Part shown: one piece after another, positions 11,874 through 23,541 of the stretch
Numbering within the stretch: position 1 is the first letter of the stretch
Layout: each line of letters opens with the position of its first letter
Assembly: GCA_028551475.1 (NCBI GenBank)
Contig: CM052358.1
Span: 5,210,501 to 5,274,500 of the forward strand
From: Casuarina equisetifolia
Lineage: Eukaryota > Streptophyta > Magnoliopsida > Fagales > Casuarinaceae
Direction: 5' to 3'
DNA length: 64,000 bases
Notes under the pieces: model-generated
What the model saw: the letters and a program-made list of their open reading frames with translations, nothing else
Databases searched by the model: none
What the model was told of the DNA's origin: nothing
Program-made: the position numbers and the translations under genes

Positions 11874-12146
11874 TGAGGCATTGGCCCAAGCAAAAGTGCG
11901 TTGCTGGCCGAGATAATAGCCCGACAGCAGGGCCCCACTGCACGCCCAGCTGGGGGTGCTAGAGCCTTGCAGCAGCGAAAAGAAGCTGGCCATGGCGGAC
12001 GCGAGGCTTCCAAGGCCGAACTCGTGGAGTGGGCGGCCAAGACCAAGGCCGAATTGGAGGGGAGTGGGCCAAGGTCAAGAGAAAGGCCTAAGTCTAAGGC
12101 AAAAAAAAAAAGGCCGTTTAGGAAGCCTAGTAGGAGGCCAGGATAA
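11874..12146 (+). other. GGCC-rich open frame without ATG
   Basis: The frame reads through LLAEIIARQQG, ALQQRKEAG, ASKAELVEWAAKTKAEL and a basic tail (KSKAKKKRPFRKPSRRPG) to TAA at 12144-12146. It resembles the gene at 2077 in composition and in its place inside a related element, with an acidic/Gln region followed by a basic one. I cannot align the two proteins residue by residue. There is no ATG at the start of the frame. It could be a decayed exon of the same gene type or an unrelated GC-rich insert. Confidence 0.25.
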
Positions 12147-13154
12147 GTTAGAGACCTGGGGAAAACAAGAGTTGAAGGGCCTGATGAAAGGACGGTTTTA
12201 GTGCAAATGCTTAACTCCCTGAGTAAGGCCTCAATCAAGGGAATAAAAAGCATTAAAAGCATTTAGATTAAATGCCCGGGCCGTTTTTCGGGCCTCGAGC
12301 AAAATTGTCTTTCCGGCCCTGTTCTGGGCCCGGATCTCATGTCATGCTGGGCGTATTGTGGGTTGGGATTTTGGGCAAATGCCTTACCCAGCATCTTGCA
12401 GCATATCCCCTTAAACCAGCGGTTTCTAAGGAAGCCCACCCTATGGGCCTTCGTCAAAGAGGCCCCTGCCTCGGCCGAATTTATTGGGCCGAATCAAAAG
12501 CCCAAGACCGAGCCCAATCCTGAAGAACATAGCATTTATAACGGTGAAGCTTCGGGCGACCAGTTCTGTTCCATAAACCCATAGTCCTCCCTCCCTTCAA
12601 TTCTCCTCCGGCTCTGTCTTGAAGGCAGCATCAACGGAGAAAATCTTTTAGGATTAGTTTTTTAAGTTATGACAGTCATAGAAGTAGACTCAATGCTGGG
12701 CAAATTTCTTTTAAGTAGACTGGGCAAATAATGGTCATTCCTCTCTGCTCCTCTTCGCCTAGGGAAGCCATGGAGTCTCATGAACACCATGAAAGCCCAT
12801 ATGTTCATTGTTGCCGCATTAGAAAAGAGACGAATGACCATTATTGTGCCCACTCTGATTCGAGAAACGAATCAGGAAAAGAAATTTGCTCAGCATTGCA
12901 CCCTCAAAAGCGGAGCCATAAAAAGGAGTAACCATCATGATTTACCGTCAGCATCGCATGCTCGAAGACAGAGCCAAAAAAAATAAAGAATTTTGTGCAC
13001 TGTCAAAATTTAAAAAATTAATTTTAAAAGATTTGCTTCGTTGCTGTTGCTTTCAAGACAGAGTCACAAAGGACGAAGAATCATTGTTGTGACATTTAGA
13101 ACACGAATTATTGTGCCCACTCTTACACGAATCAGGAAAAGAAATTTGCTCGCA

Positions 13155-13297
13155 ACAATATTTAAGAAACATTTATTGTAAATGTAACTTTTTGAAATTT
13201 CAAGACCTTTATTTTGAATGCAGCTTTTCTTGACAGGTCATACAAATCTTGAAATTTAGAAAAGTTGCATTAAGAATAAATGTTTCTTAAATATTGT
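13155..13297. repeat. Long imperfect hairpin
   Basis: ACAATATTTAAGAAACATTT (13155 on) pairs with its reverse complement ending at 13297. The pairing continues inward through AAATTTCAAG and CTTGAAATTT. Each arm is about 60 bp with an A/T-rich loop. It arose from two arm fragments in opposite orientation. Confidence 0.75.
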
Positions 13298-13783
13298 TAT
13301 GAGAGTTTTCGAATCAGGATGGTTATTCTTTTTTAGCCGCTTTTGAGGGTACAATGATGAGCAAATTTCCTCAACATTGCCACGTTAAAAGCAGAGCTAC
13401 AAAAGATGATGAGGAAATTTCAAATCTCGTCGCGACTGACTTTGAGAAAAATTTATATGAAAAACCTTTTAAATTGCAAGGCCTCTGTGACCTGTCCCAA
13501 CAAAGCACTGAAATTGCTTTGGAAAGCAGACCCCTATCGCGCCTTCATGTTTTGAAAACTCGTCGCAACAATATAGAAAAATTTATTTCGAATGCAGCTT
13601 TTTTAAATTTCAAGACCCGTGTGACCTGTCACGCAACGCATTGATGTTGCCTGGCTCGCCGTTTTTGGAAAGCATACCTCAGGCTTTCAAATTCCGACGC
13701 TCCTGTGTGGCCAAATGTAACACCTGAGCCTTTCAAATTCCAACGCCTCTGAAAAACGCATGAAAAAAATTTCCTTAGTTAAG

Positions 13784-13955
13784 TCGTGGTGAATCATGTG
13801 TCAAAAGTTTCACCACATCAGTAACCCAGTAGAATCCAACAATTCATCAGACAAATGAAAATATTGTATTTGCATACTCGAAATACTTCACAACACTGAC
13901 ACAATATTAAAGTTATCCATACAAATTTCTATGTCTGCACTATTTCTCATAGAAC
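13784..13955 (-). pseudogene. Broken copy of exon 2 of the RING E3 gene
   Basis: On the minus strand this reads SVVKYFEYANTIFSFV, two stops, then IVGFYWVT and LLTHDSP. It matches exon 2 of the RING gene at 32039-32158 ([20 protein letters not shown]). The Trp-Trp pair has become TGA TGA. About 60 bp of the flanking intron is copied too, so the move was at the DNA level and not through mRNA. At about 13932-13955 the copied intron ends in a short inverted segment. It abuts the arm fragment of the scrambled element, which suggests capture by that element. Confidence 0.8.
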
Positions 13956-13998
13956 ATAGCAAATGAGTTGGAAAGATATATACTTTAAAAGTTAATGG

Positions 13999-14145
13999 AT
14001 GGGTGTTTCTTTAAATTTGTTTTTGGGTTCTGCAATTTGCATGTCCTTTGCTGCCTCTGTAGTTCTATGTGCACTACTCTTCTTAGCATTTGGATATGAA
14101 GCTGAGCAAGAAGACCAAATGCTTGAATTTTTGGAAAAATCTTAG
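13999..14145 (+). other. 48-codon open frame with a hydrophobic segment
   Basis: MGVSLNLF begins a frame with one long hydrophobic stretch (about residues 4-31, including SFAASVVLCALLFLAFGY) and an acidic tail (EAEQEDQMLEFLEKS). It is too short to identify. It could be an exon remnant or chance. Confidence 0.15.
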
Positions 14146-16004
14146 TTGAAACCTCGTTGTTATTTGGTGAATCAGACTAAAAATGATCACGATACTGAAA
14201 TTTCATTGTTGATATATTATTTCTACTCCTGTGGTCCTTGAAGACCCTTGCATCTTACTGAATGGTCTTAAAGGATGCTTACTACTTTAAAGCCTAAATC
14301 ATGGGATATTGTATTCCTCTTTAGCAGTGGTTGGCTCTTACTAGACATTGTCATGGTTTAATATGTGAAAATGTTTACTTAATTTACCATGATTAAGCCA
14401 TCGATTTTTTTTATAGAGATGCCATCAATTTTGTTATAGAGATAACTTCGAGGCCAACGCCAAGTTCTTCCAACTTTTTACTATGATGTCTTGCTTTTGA
14501 ATGTTTTCTATTAGCATATGCATTTGAACCCTTCATGATTGTAATTTATTTAGCTGCTTCCAAGTTAAAATGCTTTCTTGTTTTGTTTTGATTCTTCAAA
14601 ATTTTAGTAAGGTTGAACTTTTTCTGCATACAGGCAGAGGTGATAGTTGATGCCTCTGTAGTGAGGAGCGGAAGAAATGTGACTTCAATGGCATTACAGT
14701 TCTAGCTCAAGAAAACAAGGCAGTTAGTTAGTCTACACAGCTCGTGACAGCTCGTGCTACCTTTTTCAACGTGCCCATTGCCATACTATGAAGTGTTTAT
14801 ATCTCCACTTTTTAACGCCTATGAAATCCATTGGAATCTATACAATTTTCTTCAATTTTATTGTGAAGAGAAGAAAGATGATTATAATCCTATCTTGATG
14901 TTTAGCCAAAGGGATCTTTCCTATCATTTCGTGATTTCTTACCACACAATGGTGAGCTCGGCTTGAGCACCATTACATCCACTGGTTTATCTGATAGTTG
15001 CTTGAGGAAGGAAAACTTCACGTACCAGTGTTTATGCAGCACTTACTAGCTGTTTTGTCTTGAAAACCACCGATGGTACAGGTGTTAAACCACAAAATTT
15101 GCCCCGTTAGCACTCCTATAAAACCATTACTCATAACACTAAAAATAAATGCATACTATTCGCAACGTATAAAAACAATGCTCTAAACGAGTTTCACTTC
15201 ATCTGTGGTACCACCATTTCAGCTATTTCACATCGAAATAAATGAGTTAAACAAGATGCTCATGTTATGGCAGAGCATAAGCACACAAGAAATAAAACTA
15301 AAACCAAAAATAAGAAAAGAAACAAGCAAAGCGACGCTAACAATTGATTAGGGATTCTCTTCTTCACGTAATTATCATCATCGTCAACCACAGAAGCAGG
15401 AAAGAAGTAGGTGCAGTCTCAAGAAAAGCTATTTCTCTACTTCCCATCGTCATTTGAGTATGTTCTTGCAACCCTCTGACAAACCTCAATGTACTTTCCG
15501 CAATTTTAGAGGTTCGTTGTGTTTCACCTGACTACTAAGAACACCTGCTGAGTCAAAATCCTTTGAAGGAGAGGGTAGAGATAAAAACAACATTAGTTTA
15601 TGATAAATCATTTAGAATTGCATCTACACAGGAATTTATATTGCACTATTTATTGGATTTCTAAACCAATATACAGTTGTTAGATAAGCAGTAATCAAAT
15701 TTTAGTGAGAAAGAATTCCAAAACTCTATGGGGGAACTGTGACCACTCAAGGCGACATCCTGTATGTGGATGGTGGGATCTAATTCAGGGAGGTTTAGGT
15801 TCAAGCTCACAAGACCAATTTTAATACATGTGGAGAAAAGAAGAAAAGCATTTGTTTGATGGAAGCTGGTGCCAATGCGTACCTACTTACCTCAATAAAA
15901 ACGCAAATATTCCAGTTAAAATAAAACAGCTAAAAGGATGCAGATTTCACCATCATCCAAGATCGGAAAATTGACAGTAACTTATACTGACCAATTCTTT
16001 TGCT
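14146..16004. other. Intergenic, includes 3' flank of cpFtsY
   Basis: AT-rich DNA. The last few hundred bases before 16005 probably include the 3' untranslated region of the cpFtsY gene, which is on the minus strand. I see no other feature. Confidence 0.4.
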
Positions 16005-16514
16005 TTATGAAAGTATCGCATTGACGAAGGCCTCAGCACCAAAGGGTTGAAGGTCTTCAACTCCTTCTCCAACACCCACAAACTTCACGGGGATGCCAAG
16101 CTCATCAACCACACTGACCTACAACAAGAAATTACAGTTGATCAATTACCGAAATCATCTTCAAAAATATATACCAAGGTGAAGAATATGCAAACATTAA
16201 AATTAAAACATACCACACAGCCACCTCTCGCAGAGCCATCAAGTTTTGTCAAAATTAAACCAGTAATTCCAACTACCTGCTGCAAAGGCTCCAAGTCAAA
16301 AGTTCACATAAACATTGTATCGCCACATAGAAAGCAGTCTGACAATCATTCGATCAAAATCTTTTTGATTGATTGATTGATTGACAACAGAAATAAAATT
16401 AGTACCCAATCATGTTAATACAAGAGGCAAAGATGGGGTAAATACTTCATTAAATTCTATTGCTTGTGGCAGCATATTCAAACCAGTAGTCCCATCCAAA
16501 ACCAGCAAGATCTC
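16005..16514 (-). pseudogene. CPFTSY: cpFtsY single-copy 3' exons
   Basis: These three exons are 69, 63 and 114 bp, all with phase-0 joins and GT/AG borders. They encode the G4 motif TKLDG, the closing loop GSARGG and the final GIPVKFVGVGEGVEDLQPF helix region of SRP-type GTPases. No damage is visible in them. They follow the last exon of unit A (17510) after an intron of about 1 kb. Confidence 0.85.
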
Positions 16515-17489
16515 CTGCAAATAAGACCACATCAATGTTTGAAAGATACTTTCCAAAGAAATCTGAAAACATTACATCACACAACAAAGACAACCAATTT
16601 CGTTAGACACGGGGTTTTCATTTCATATTGGTCCCGACATGAAAACTAAACCATATGCGAGCATTCTCCACAACACCAGGAATTGACAAAGAGACAAGAA
16701 GAGACAGCTTCCATAAGTGGAACAAGTGCAGTCATCCCAACACAAAAGTCTCATTCAATTTTTTGCTGCCTAAAACATCTAATCTTTTCATTTAGGAAAC
16801 TTGTCTGTGGATTACAACAACAGGTGGTACTTGATGGAAACCACCCTACAGAAGTGTCAGAGGTGAAATAAGTCCCTACGTATATATCCATTGATCGCTT
16901 TCTGTTTTATGCTAGTGAGTCTTTTGCAATTAGTATATGGAGAAGGGTTATCAGAGGAGCAACTTTCACTACTCCTCTCACTTCCTAACCCTAAAAGCTC
17001 ACTCCTTTTCATCTTACTCCATGGCCTGAAAGTGCACCAACAAGATTAATAAGTGGCACGTTGATCTTACTGATGCATCATTCTTCCTTTTATTACTACA
17101 ACTAGGTTTCCCAAGAAGAATTCATGAACACCCACCAGCCACCGATTTATGTTCCCGTTTTCCCCCAAAGGACTCATAGGTAGGGCAGGCTCTGGTTAAG
17201 GAGCAGGAGCAAGGTTATAATATATAGGAGTGCACAAAAATGTTTTCTGAAGAAGGTTGACAAATGATCAGGGAAAAAAAATTATATATATCAGTTTTCA
17301 ATAGTAGCACTTGCTTATAGATTCCATGGGCCAAAGCTACCGATAAATGTAGCATCGTACTTCAGTGCTGCATCAGAGGGGTTGGACTTTAGTACAACAT
17401 ACTGGATACCCCATCCTGAGTTTCTAAGCATGTCTCCAAAGTCAAAAACACTGATCCGTACAATACTTCGATTGCAAAAGGGAAAAAAG

Positions 17490-20057
17490 CTGCCACAGTT
17501 TGAGCTTACATTTGGTGCACCTGCAACAACTTTGCCCACAGCTTTTTTACATGCAATCAACTCTTCCATCAGGCTGTAATTAGTGTGTAGACCTGACAAC
17601 ATAAAATTGTCGTTAGGCAGAAATTTACAAACTATAATAAAAGCTAAAAGGCAGTCATGAAAGCTCCCTGTACTTACGTCCAGATGTGTCATATAACACT
17701 ACATCGAAGCCTTGTTCCTTCCCCTTTTTCACAGCTTGTGAAAGAACTATTGAGAAGCACTTTAAAATCATGCACTAATCCCAAAATTAACTCAAACTTC
17801 CACAGACATCATAACATTTGAAACAAAAAGTAAACATGAATTCACTAGACCGTTTAGTTTAGTTGTCCACCTGATGATTCTTTGGCTTTATCCCCTTCAG
17901 CGACTACAGTGTCACTCCCAGTCCTCTCAGCCCATATCTCCAGCTGATCACTAGCAGCTGCTCTAAAAGTATCACCCGCAGCCATCAATATTTGGCACAT
18001 TTCCAAAAAACTTGAATGTAAAGAAAGCAAAAGAAAAGGCCAAACTAATTAAACTTTCAAACATTAGCTTCACCTGCCAAAAGATCACCATATATGTTCC
18101 TAATTTGTGCACAATAACCCAACACCTCAGAATCCCCAGACATCCTTGAATCTCCATGGAGACTAGAAAAACTTTTCCACAAATGCGATTTTAACCACCA
18201 TCTGTCTTCCCCCAATACAAAATCCGTACCACTCGTCTAATGGATAAGACTAATTTCCTCGAGGGTTTAGATTTTGATGGTCAAAAATTAGGGTAAACTT
18301 GGAAACTTACTCTCCACATAAAATTCAACCAACATCCTGTCATACCTTAGAATACAAACCCAATTGAGAAAGTCAGGCAAGCTTATATAAGTTTTTGTTT
18401 TATGTCAAAATAGACATCAGCATCCACTGTAACTCAATCCTTCCTACTCTCAGAAATGAATAATTACATTTTGATGTTCACTGTCCAGAAACAGAAGTCA
18501 TCCAGCTGTACAAGGTCACTAAAAAAAAGCATAAAGAATGAGCTCCCCTTTTCAAGCATAAACTATATGGTTTAATTTCAGATTTGAAAGGAACAACTCC
18601 AGATTTTAAAACATCTAAAATGAATCAAAATCCTAAAGCAATGATGAAAAGCCAACTGCATAGTTAACAAACAGAAGTATTATTTTGTTAAGCAATATGC
18701 TTGGACAGAGTTACAAGATGGAACTCTTTTTTATAAACAAAATCATACTTCCTGAACATGCTTTCCTCTGATCAATCAAAAACTACTCTTAGTTACAAAC
18801 CAAAAATAAATAAATAAATAAATGGATAAAATGAAGGGATATTACTTCGTGCAGTTTCCAGGTCCCCAAATTAACAAAAAATTCCTGTGTTTCATTTATC
18901 TTCTTCAGAAGGCATTCTGCGCATTATATTACACTGGAGAAAAGCAATAGTAGTCTCACCTTGGCCCCTTCATTTTTAAGTCTGTAGGCCACTTTTCCTG
19001 CAAGGAGAAGTTACATCAGAAGCTACTTTTCTTGTCCGTTGTAGATTAGAACTCTATCAATACACAATTATAAAGCATAGATTATCAGTTCGGAACCTCA
19101 TATTTGGTGTAAGCACAATCAATACAAAGATATCCTAACATTTGGTTAAGGAGAGAGACGCTCCTGAAAACCTTTTAAGGAAACAAAATCTACTAGTCTG
19201 CTTATATCCCCTCTGCATATATAATAGGGAAGCTCGGGCCAGAACTTCATGTTTGATAATCAGGCCATGGAATAAAATCAGAAAACACAAAATATTCCCA
19301 CAACTTAGCTAATCTATTTGAAAAAGAACACCTTGGAAATGCTTTCCAGAAAGAAATGGCGTTTGATCATGAACATATGATGTTGAGCAGGGAGGTTGTA
19401 ACCGCAGAGATTTCCCATCTTACCAAGTGATGTTGTCTTGCCACCTCGATTAACACCCACAATCATAATCACAGCTGGTTTCCTGATGAGATATCAAAAA
19501 TTAAACCTACTTGTTGTCCAAATCGTGGACATTATCAATCTCGCAATACATAGAAAACAACAAAACCCATGCTTTCAGCACCCAAACCTGAGTCCAAGTT
19601 GAAGATCGATTTTACTGCCCCACTTCGTTAATAATTCCAACACACTCTTCTTCAATGAATCCTAAAACGTCAAAAATAAAAAATAAAAATCCACCCCAAT
19701 GCCTTTGGTTAATGACCGAAAAAGGAAAAAGCTAAGAATAAGAAAACAAAAATGAACTCATTGAATCGAACTTCATTTTTCACAAACCAAAGCAACAATC
19801 TAAAAACCAAGAACAACTAGGATTGGTCGCGTATTAGACCTAAAATTCAACAACTGAGAGCAAAACCATTATTTTCATATACGCAAAAGCTTAGTATCAA
19901 TACTTTAATTTCATTCCCTGACTTAAGCTTTCCCGCCAATATATCCTCCCACAAGCTCTCCACAATCTTAATGGTAATCTTTGGTCTGAAATCAGACACC
20001 AACAAAGCCTGAAATTAGCGAATACCACCCAATCATAAATTCAATAATCAACCACAA
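17490..20057 (-). repeat. cpFtsY tandem unit A (3' copy)
   Basis: Exons, 5' to 3' on the minus strand: 20008-19904, 19661-19588, 19482-19424, 18997-18960, 17991-17871, 17746-17678, 17592-17510. They match unit B exon for exon and intron for intron. Changes at conserved positions are VSDFRPK (for FGPK), SLWED (for SLRED), P-loop GVNRGGKTT (for GVNGGGKTT) and RTGSD (for RTGCD). The acceptor of the 121-bp exon reads CAA at 17992, where unit B has CAG. Confidence 0.9.
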
Positions 20058-20091
20058 CATTGGCAGAAATAAAATAAAAAAAAGACCAAAA

Positions 20092-22729
20092 GCTGCCACA
20101 GTTTGAGCTTACATTTGGTGCACCTGCAACAACTTTGCCCACAGCTTTTTTACATGCAATCAACTCTTCCATCAGGCTGTAATTAGTGTGTAGACCTGAC
20201 AACATAAAATTGTCGTTAGGCTGAAATTTACACACTCTAATAAAAGCTAAAAGGCAGTCATGAAAGCTCCCTGTACTTACGTCCAGATGTGTCACATAAC
20301 ACTACATCGAAGCCTTGTTCCTTCCCCTTTTTCACAGCTTGTGAAAGAACTATTGAGAAGCACTTTAACATCGTGCATTAATCCTAAAATTAACTCAAAC
20401 TTCCACAGACATCATAAAATTTGAAACAAAAAGTAAACATGAATTCACAAGACCATTTAGTTTAGTTGTCCACCTGATGATGCTTTGGCTTTATCCCCTT
20501 CAGCGACTACAGTGTCACACCCAGTCCTCTCAGCCCATATCTCCAGCTGATCACTAGCAGCTGCTCTAAAAGTATCACCCGCAGCCATCAATATCTGGCA
20601 CATTTCCAAAAAACTTGAACACAAAGAAGGAAGCAAAAGAAAAGGCCAAACTGATTAAACTTTCAAACATTAGCTTCACCTGCCACAAGATCACCATATA
20701 TGTTCCTAATTTGTGCACAATAACCCAACACCTCAATATCAAACACCTCAGAATCCCCAAACATCCTTGAATCTCCATGGAGACTAGAAAAACTTTTCTA
20801 CAAATGCGATTTTAACCACCATCTGTCTTCCCCCCATACAAAATCCGTACCACTCGTCTAATGGATAAGACTAATTTCCTCGAGGGTTTAGATTTTGATG
20901 GTCAAAAATTAGGGTAAACTTGGAAACTTACTCTCCACATAAAATTCAACCAACATCCTGTCATACCTTAGAATACAAACCCAACCGAGAAAGTCAGGCA
21001 AGCTTATATAAGTTTTCATTTTATGTCAAAATAGACATCAGCATCCACTGTAACTCAATCCTTCCTACTCTCAAAAATGAAGAATTACATTTTGATGTTA
21101 ATTGTCCAGAAACAGAAGTCATCCAGCTGTACAAGGTATTCTAAACGAAATTTAAAATTCAGCTCACTGAAAAAAGCATAAGGAATAAGCTCCCTAATTC
21201 AAGCATAAACTATATGCTTTAATTTCAGATTTGAAAGGAAAAACTCCAGATTTTAAGACATCTAAAATGAATCAAAATCCTAAAGCAATGATGAAAAGCA
21301 AACTGCATAGTTAACAAAGAGAAGTATTATTTTGTTAAGTTATATGCTTGGACAGAGTTACAGGATGGAACTCTTTTTTATAAACAAAATCATACTTCCT
21401 GAACATGCTTTCCTCCGATCAATCAAAAACTACTCTTAGTTACAAACCAAAAACAAATAAATAAATGGATAAAATGAAGGGATATTACTTTGTGCAGTTT
21501 CCAGGTCCCCAAATTAACAAAAAATTCCTGTGTTCCATTTCTCTTCTTCAGAAGGCATTCTGCGCATTATGTTACACTGGAGGAAAAGCAATAATAGTCT
21601 CACCTTGGCCCCTTCTTTTTTCAGTCTGTAGGCCACTTTTCCTGCAAGGAGAAGTTATATCAGAAGCTACTTTTCTTGTCCGTTGTAGATTAGAACTCTA
21701 TTAATACACAATTATAAAGCATAGATTTATCATTTCAGAACCTCCTATTTGGAGTAAGCACAATCAATATAAAGATATCCTAACATTTGGTTAAGGAGAG
21801 AGATGCTCCTGAAAACTTTTTAAGGAAACAAAATCTACTAGTCTGCTTATATCCCCTCTGCATATATAATGGGGACTTATATCCCCTCTGCATATATAAT
21901 GGGGAAGCTTGGGCCAGAACTTCATGTTTGATAATCAGGCCATGGAATAAAATCAGAAAACACAAAATATTCCCACAACTTAGTTAATCTATTTGAAAAA
22001 GAACACCTTGGAAATGCTTTACAGAAAGAAATGGAGTTTGATCATGAACATGTGATGTTGAGCAGGGAGGTTGTAACCGCAGAGACTTCCCATCTTACCA
22101 AGTGATGTTGTCTTGCCACCTCCATTAACACCCACAATCATAATCACAGCCGATTTCCTGATGACATATCAAAAATTAAACCTACTTGAAGTCCAAATTG
22201 TGGACATTATCAATCTCGCAAAACATAGAAAACAACAAAACCCATGCTTTCAGCACCCAAACCTGAATCCAAGTTGAAGCTCGGCTTTACTGCCCCACTT
22301 CGTTAATAATTCCAACACACTCTTCTTCACTGAATCCTAAAACGTAAAAGATAAAAAATAAAAATCCACCCCAATGCCTTTGGTTAATGACCGAAAAAGG
22401 AAAAAGTTAAGAGTAAGAAAACAAAAATGAACTCATTGAATCGAACTTCATTTTTCACAAACCAAATCAACAATCTAAAAACCAAGAACAACTAGGATTG
22501 GTCGCGTGGTAAATCTGAAATTCAACAACTGAGAGCAAAACCATCATTGTCATATACGCAAAAGCTTATTATCAATACTTTAATTTCATTCCCTGACTTA
22601 AGCTTTCCCGCCAATATACCCTCCCGCAAGCTCTCCACAATCTTAATGGTAATCTTTGGTCCGAAATCAGACACCAACAAAGCCTGAAATTAGAGAATAC
22701 CACCCAATCATAAATTCAATAATCAACCA
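20092..22729 (-). repeat. cpFtsY tandem unit B (5' copy)
   Basis: Exons, 5' to 3' on the minus strand: 22683-22579, 22336-22263, 22157-22099, 21641-21604, 20594-20474, 20349-20281, 20195-20113 (549 bp, 183 codons). The P-loop GVNGGGKTT, the GDTFRAAASDQLEIW motif and the DTSGR box are intact, and all splice sites look normal. SLREG replaces the expected SLRED. An intron here has a 30-bp unit (near 21845-21905) that is doubled relative to unit A. Confidence 0.9.
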
Positions 22730-23003
22730 CAATCTTAATGGAGCTCGTCAGTGACGGCAAGGTTGTCACGGGTTTTGGAGAAGCCACAGAGAAGATTTTG
22801 TCCATAGCCTTTTCTTTGATCAAGCGCCCAAGCCGCGTGAAGAACCCGGTCTGGCCGGCCAAGCATCTGAACCGCGAGCTGGCGCGCCGGGTCGAACCGT
22901 AGAGGTCAGAGCGGGTCTTAGGGAAGGATGGGAGGATGTGGGGTGACGATGAAGGCAAAGACGGTTTGGAGACGAGTGACAGGGGAGCAGGAGAAGCTGC
23001 CAT

Positions 23004-23541
23004 TCTCCTTCTCAGGCCGGAGCCGGAAGGGAGATAGCCTCTTGATCGGGACCGTTCGAGATAAAGAGCTTATAACACGGCGTCGTTCTGCTCATAACGA
23101 AATTTATGGTTGTTTTTTATGTTTCAAAATGCAGCGTGCATGTTTTTCATATTCAATGTGAGTTCTGGGCCTAAGCACTGGATTGGGCCCAAACGTTTGG
23201 CAGGGTGGATTGGGAACAACCAAACAAGTGAGCCCACTCCGCTGAAGTTTCCCGACGCCTGAAAACCTTTTGTAAAATATTCACCGTGACTCTTAAACGC
23301 TCGTGCGATGACCGTGTAAATCCGTCGTCGCACCGCGGCCCCCAAATAAATAGTATCAGTGTAGAAGAGGGCCTGCAACGCGCAGATATGGCGAGTAAGA
23401 TAGGATTGTCGCTGTTCTTACTGCACGCCGCGACTGCGTGTACCGTGTATTGCGGCGGTTCACCTCCCCGCGGCCGCTACAGATCCATCTGTATGTAGCG
23501 TTTTGTTGCCGCATAAACTACTACCGGATGCGACGACCATT
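23004..23541. other. cpFtsY upstream flank
   Basis: Presumed promoter side of the cpFtsY gene. It is locally GC-rich (23280-23500), and the open frames there have no recognisable domain. No clear TATA box on the minus strand was identified. Confidence 0.35.

Larger units (their letters stand above)
11750..13786 (+). mobile_element. Degenerate, scrambled relative of the 7-kb element
   Basis: 12600-12670 matches the left arm (GGCTCTGTCTTGAAG, then TCTTTTAGGATT, as at 1170-1210). 12936-13020 matches the right arm near 6035-6115. 13346-13540 matches 6290-6480, and 13556-13786 matches about 6095-6310. The last two blocks are in swapped order. The first part (11790-12540) is GC-rich and full of GGCC, unlike its surroundings, and holds an Ala/Arg/Lys-rich open frame. 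It looks like a broken, rearranged member of the same family. Confidence 0.55.
16005..23003 (-). pseudogene. CPFTSY: cpFtsY, chloroplast SRP receptor GTPase, internally duplicated and probably non-functional
   Basis: cpFtsY docks the chloroplast SRP54/43-LHCP complex at the thylakoid Alb3 translocase. Exon 1 (23003-22738) carries a transit-peptide-like Ser/Pro start and the family signature GQTGFFTRLGRLIKEKA. The seven middle exons (ALLVSDF through GRLHTNYSLMEELIACKK..GAPN) occur twice, as unit B (20113-22683) and unit A (17510-20008). Single 3' exons follow: 16446-16514 (EILLVLDGTTGLNMLPQ), 16214-16276 (VVGITGLILTKLDGSARGG) and 16005-16118 (ending FVNAILS, stop). Exon 1 has lost KSDV, has two extra bases after KIFS that shift the frame, and lacks the usual WNLADTDRVLDELEE end and a visible donor. 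Unit A also lacks one splice acceptor. A working gene is probably elsewhere in the genome. The alternative is a cDNA-rescued, alternatively spliced gene. Confidence 0.8.

Noticed and set aside
17315-17692. 125-codon minus-strand frame over a cpFtsY exon
   Set aside because: It runs through introns on both sides of the exon for GRLHTNYSLMEELIACKK. The spliced exon is the real feature.
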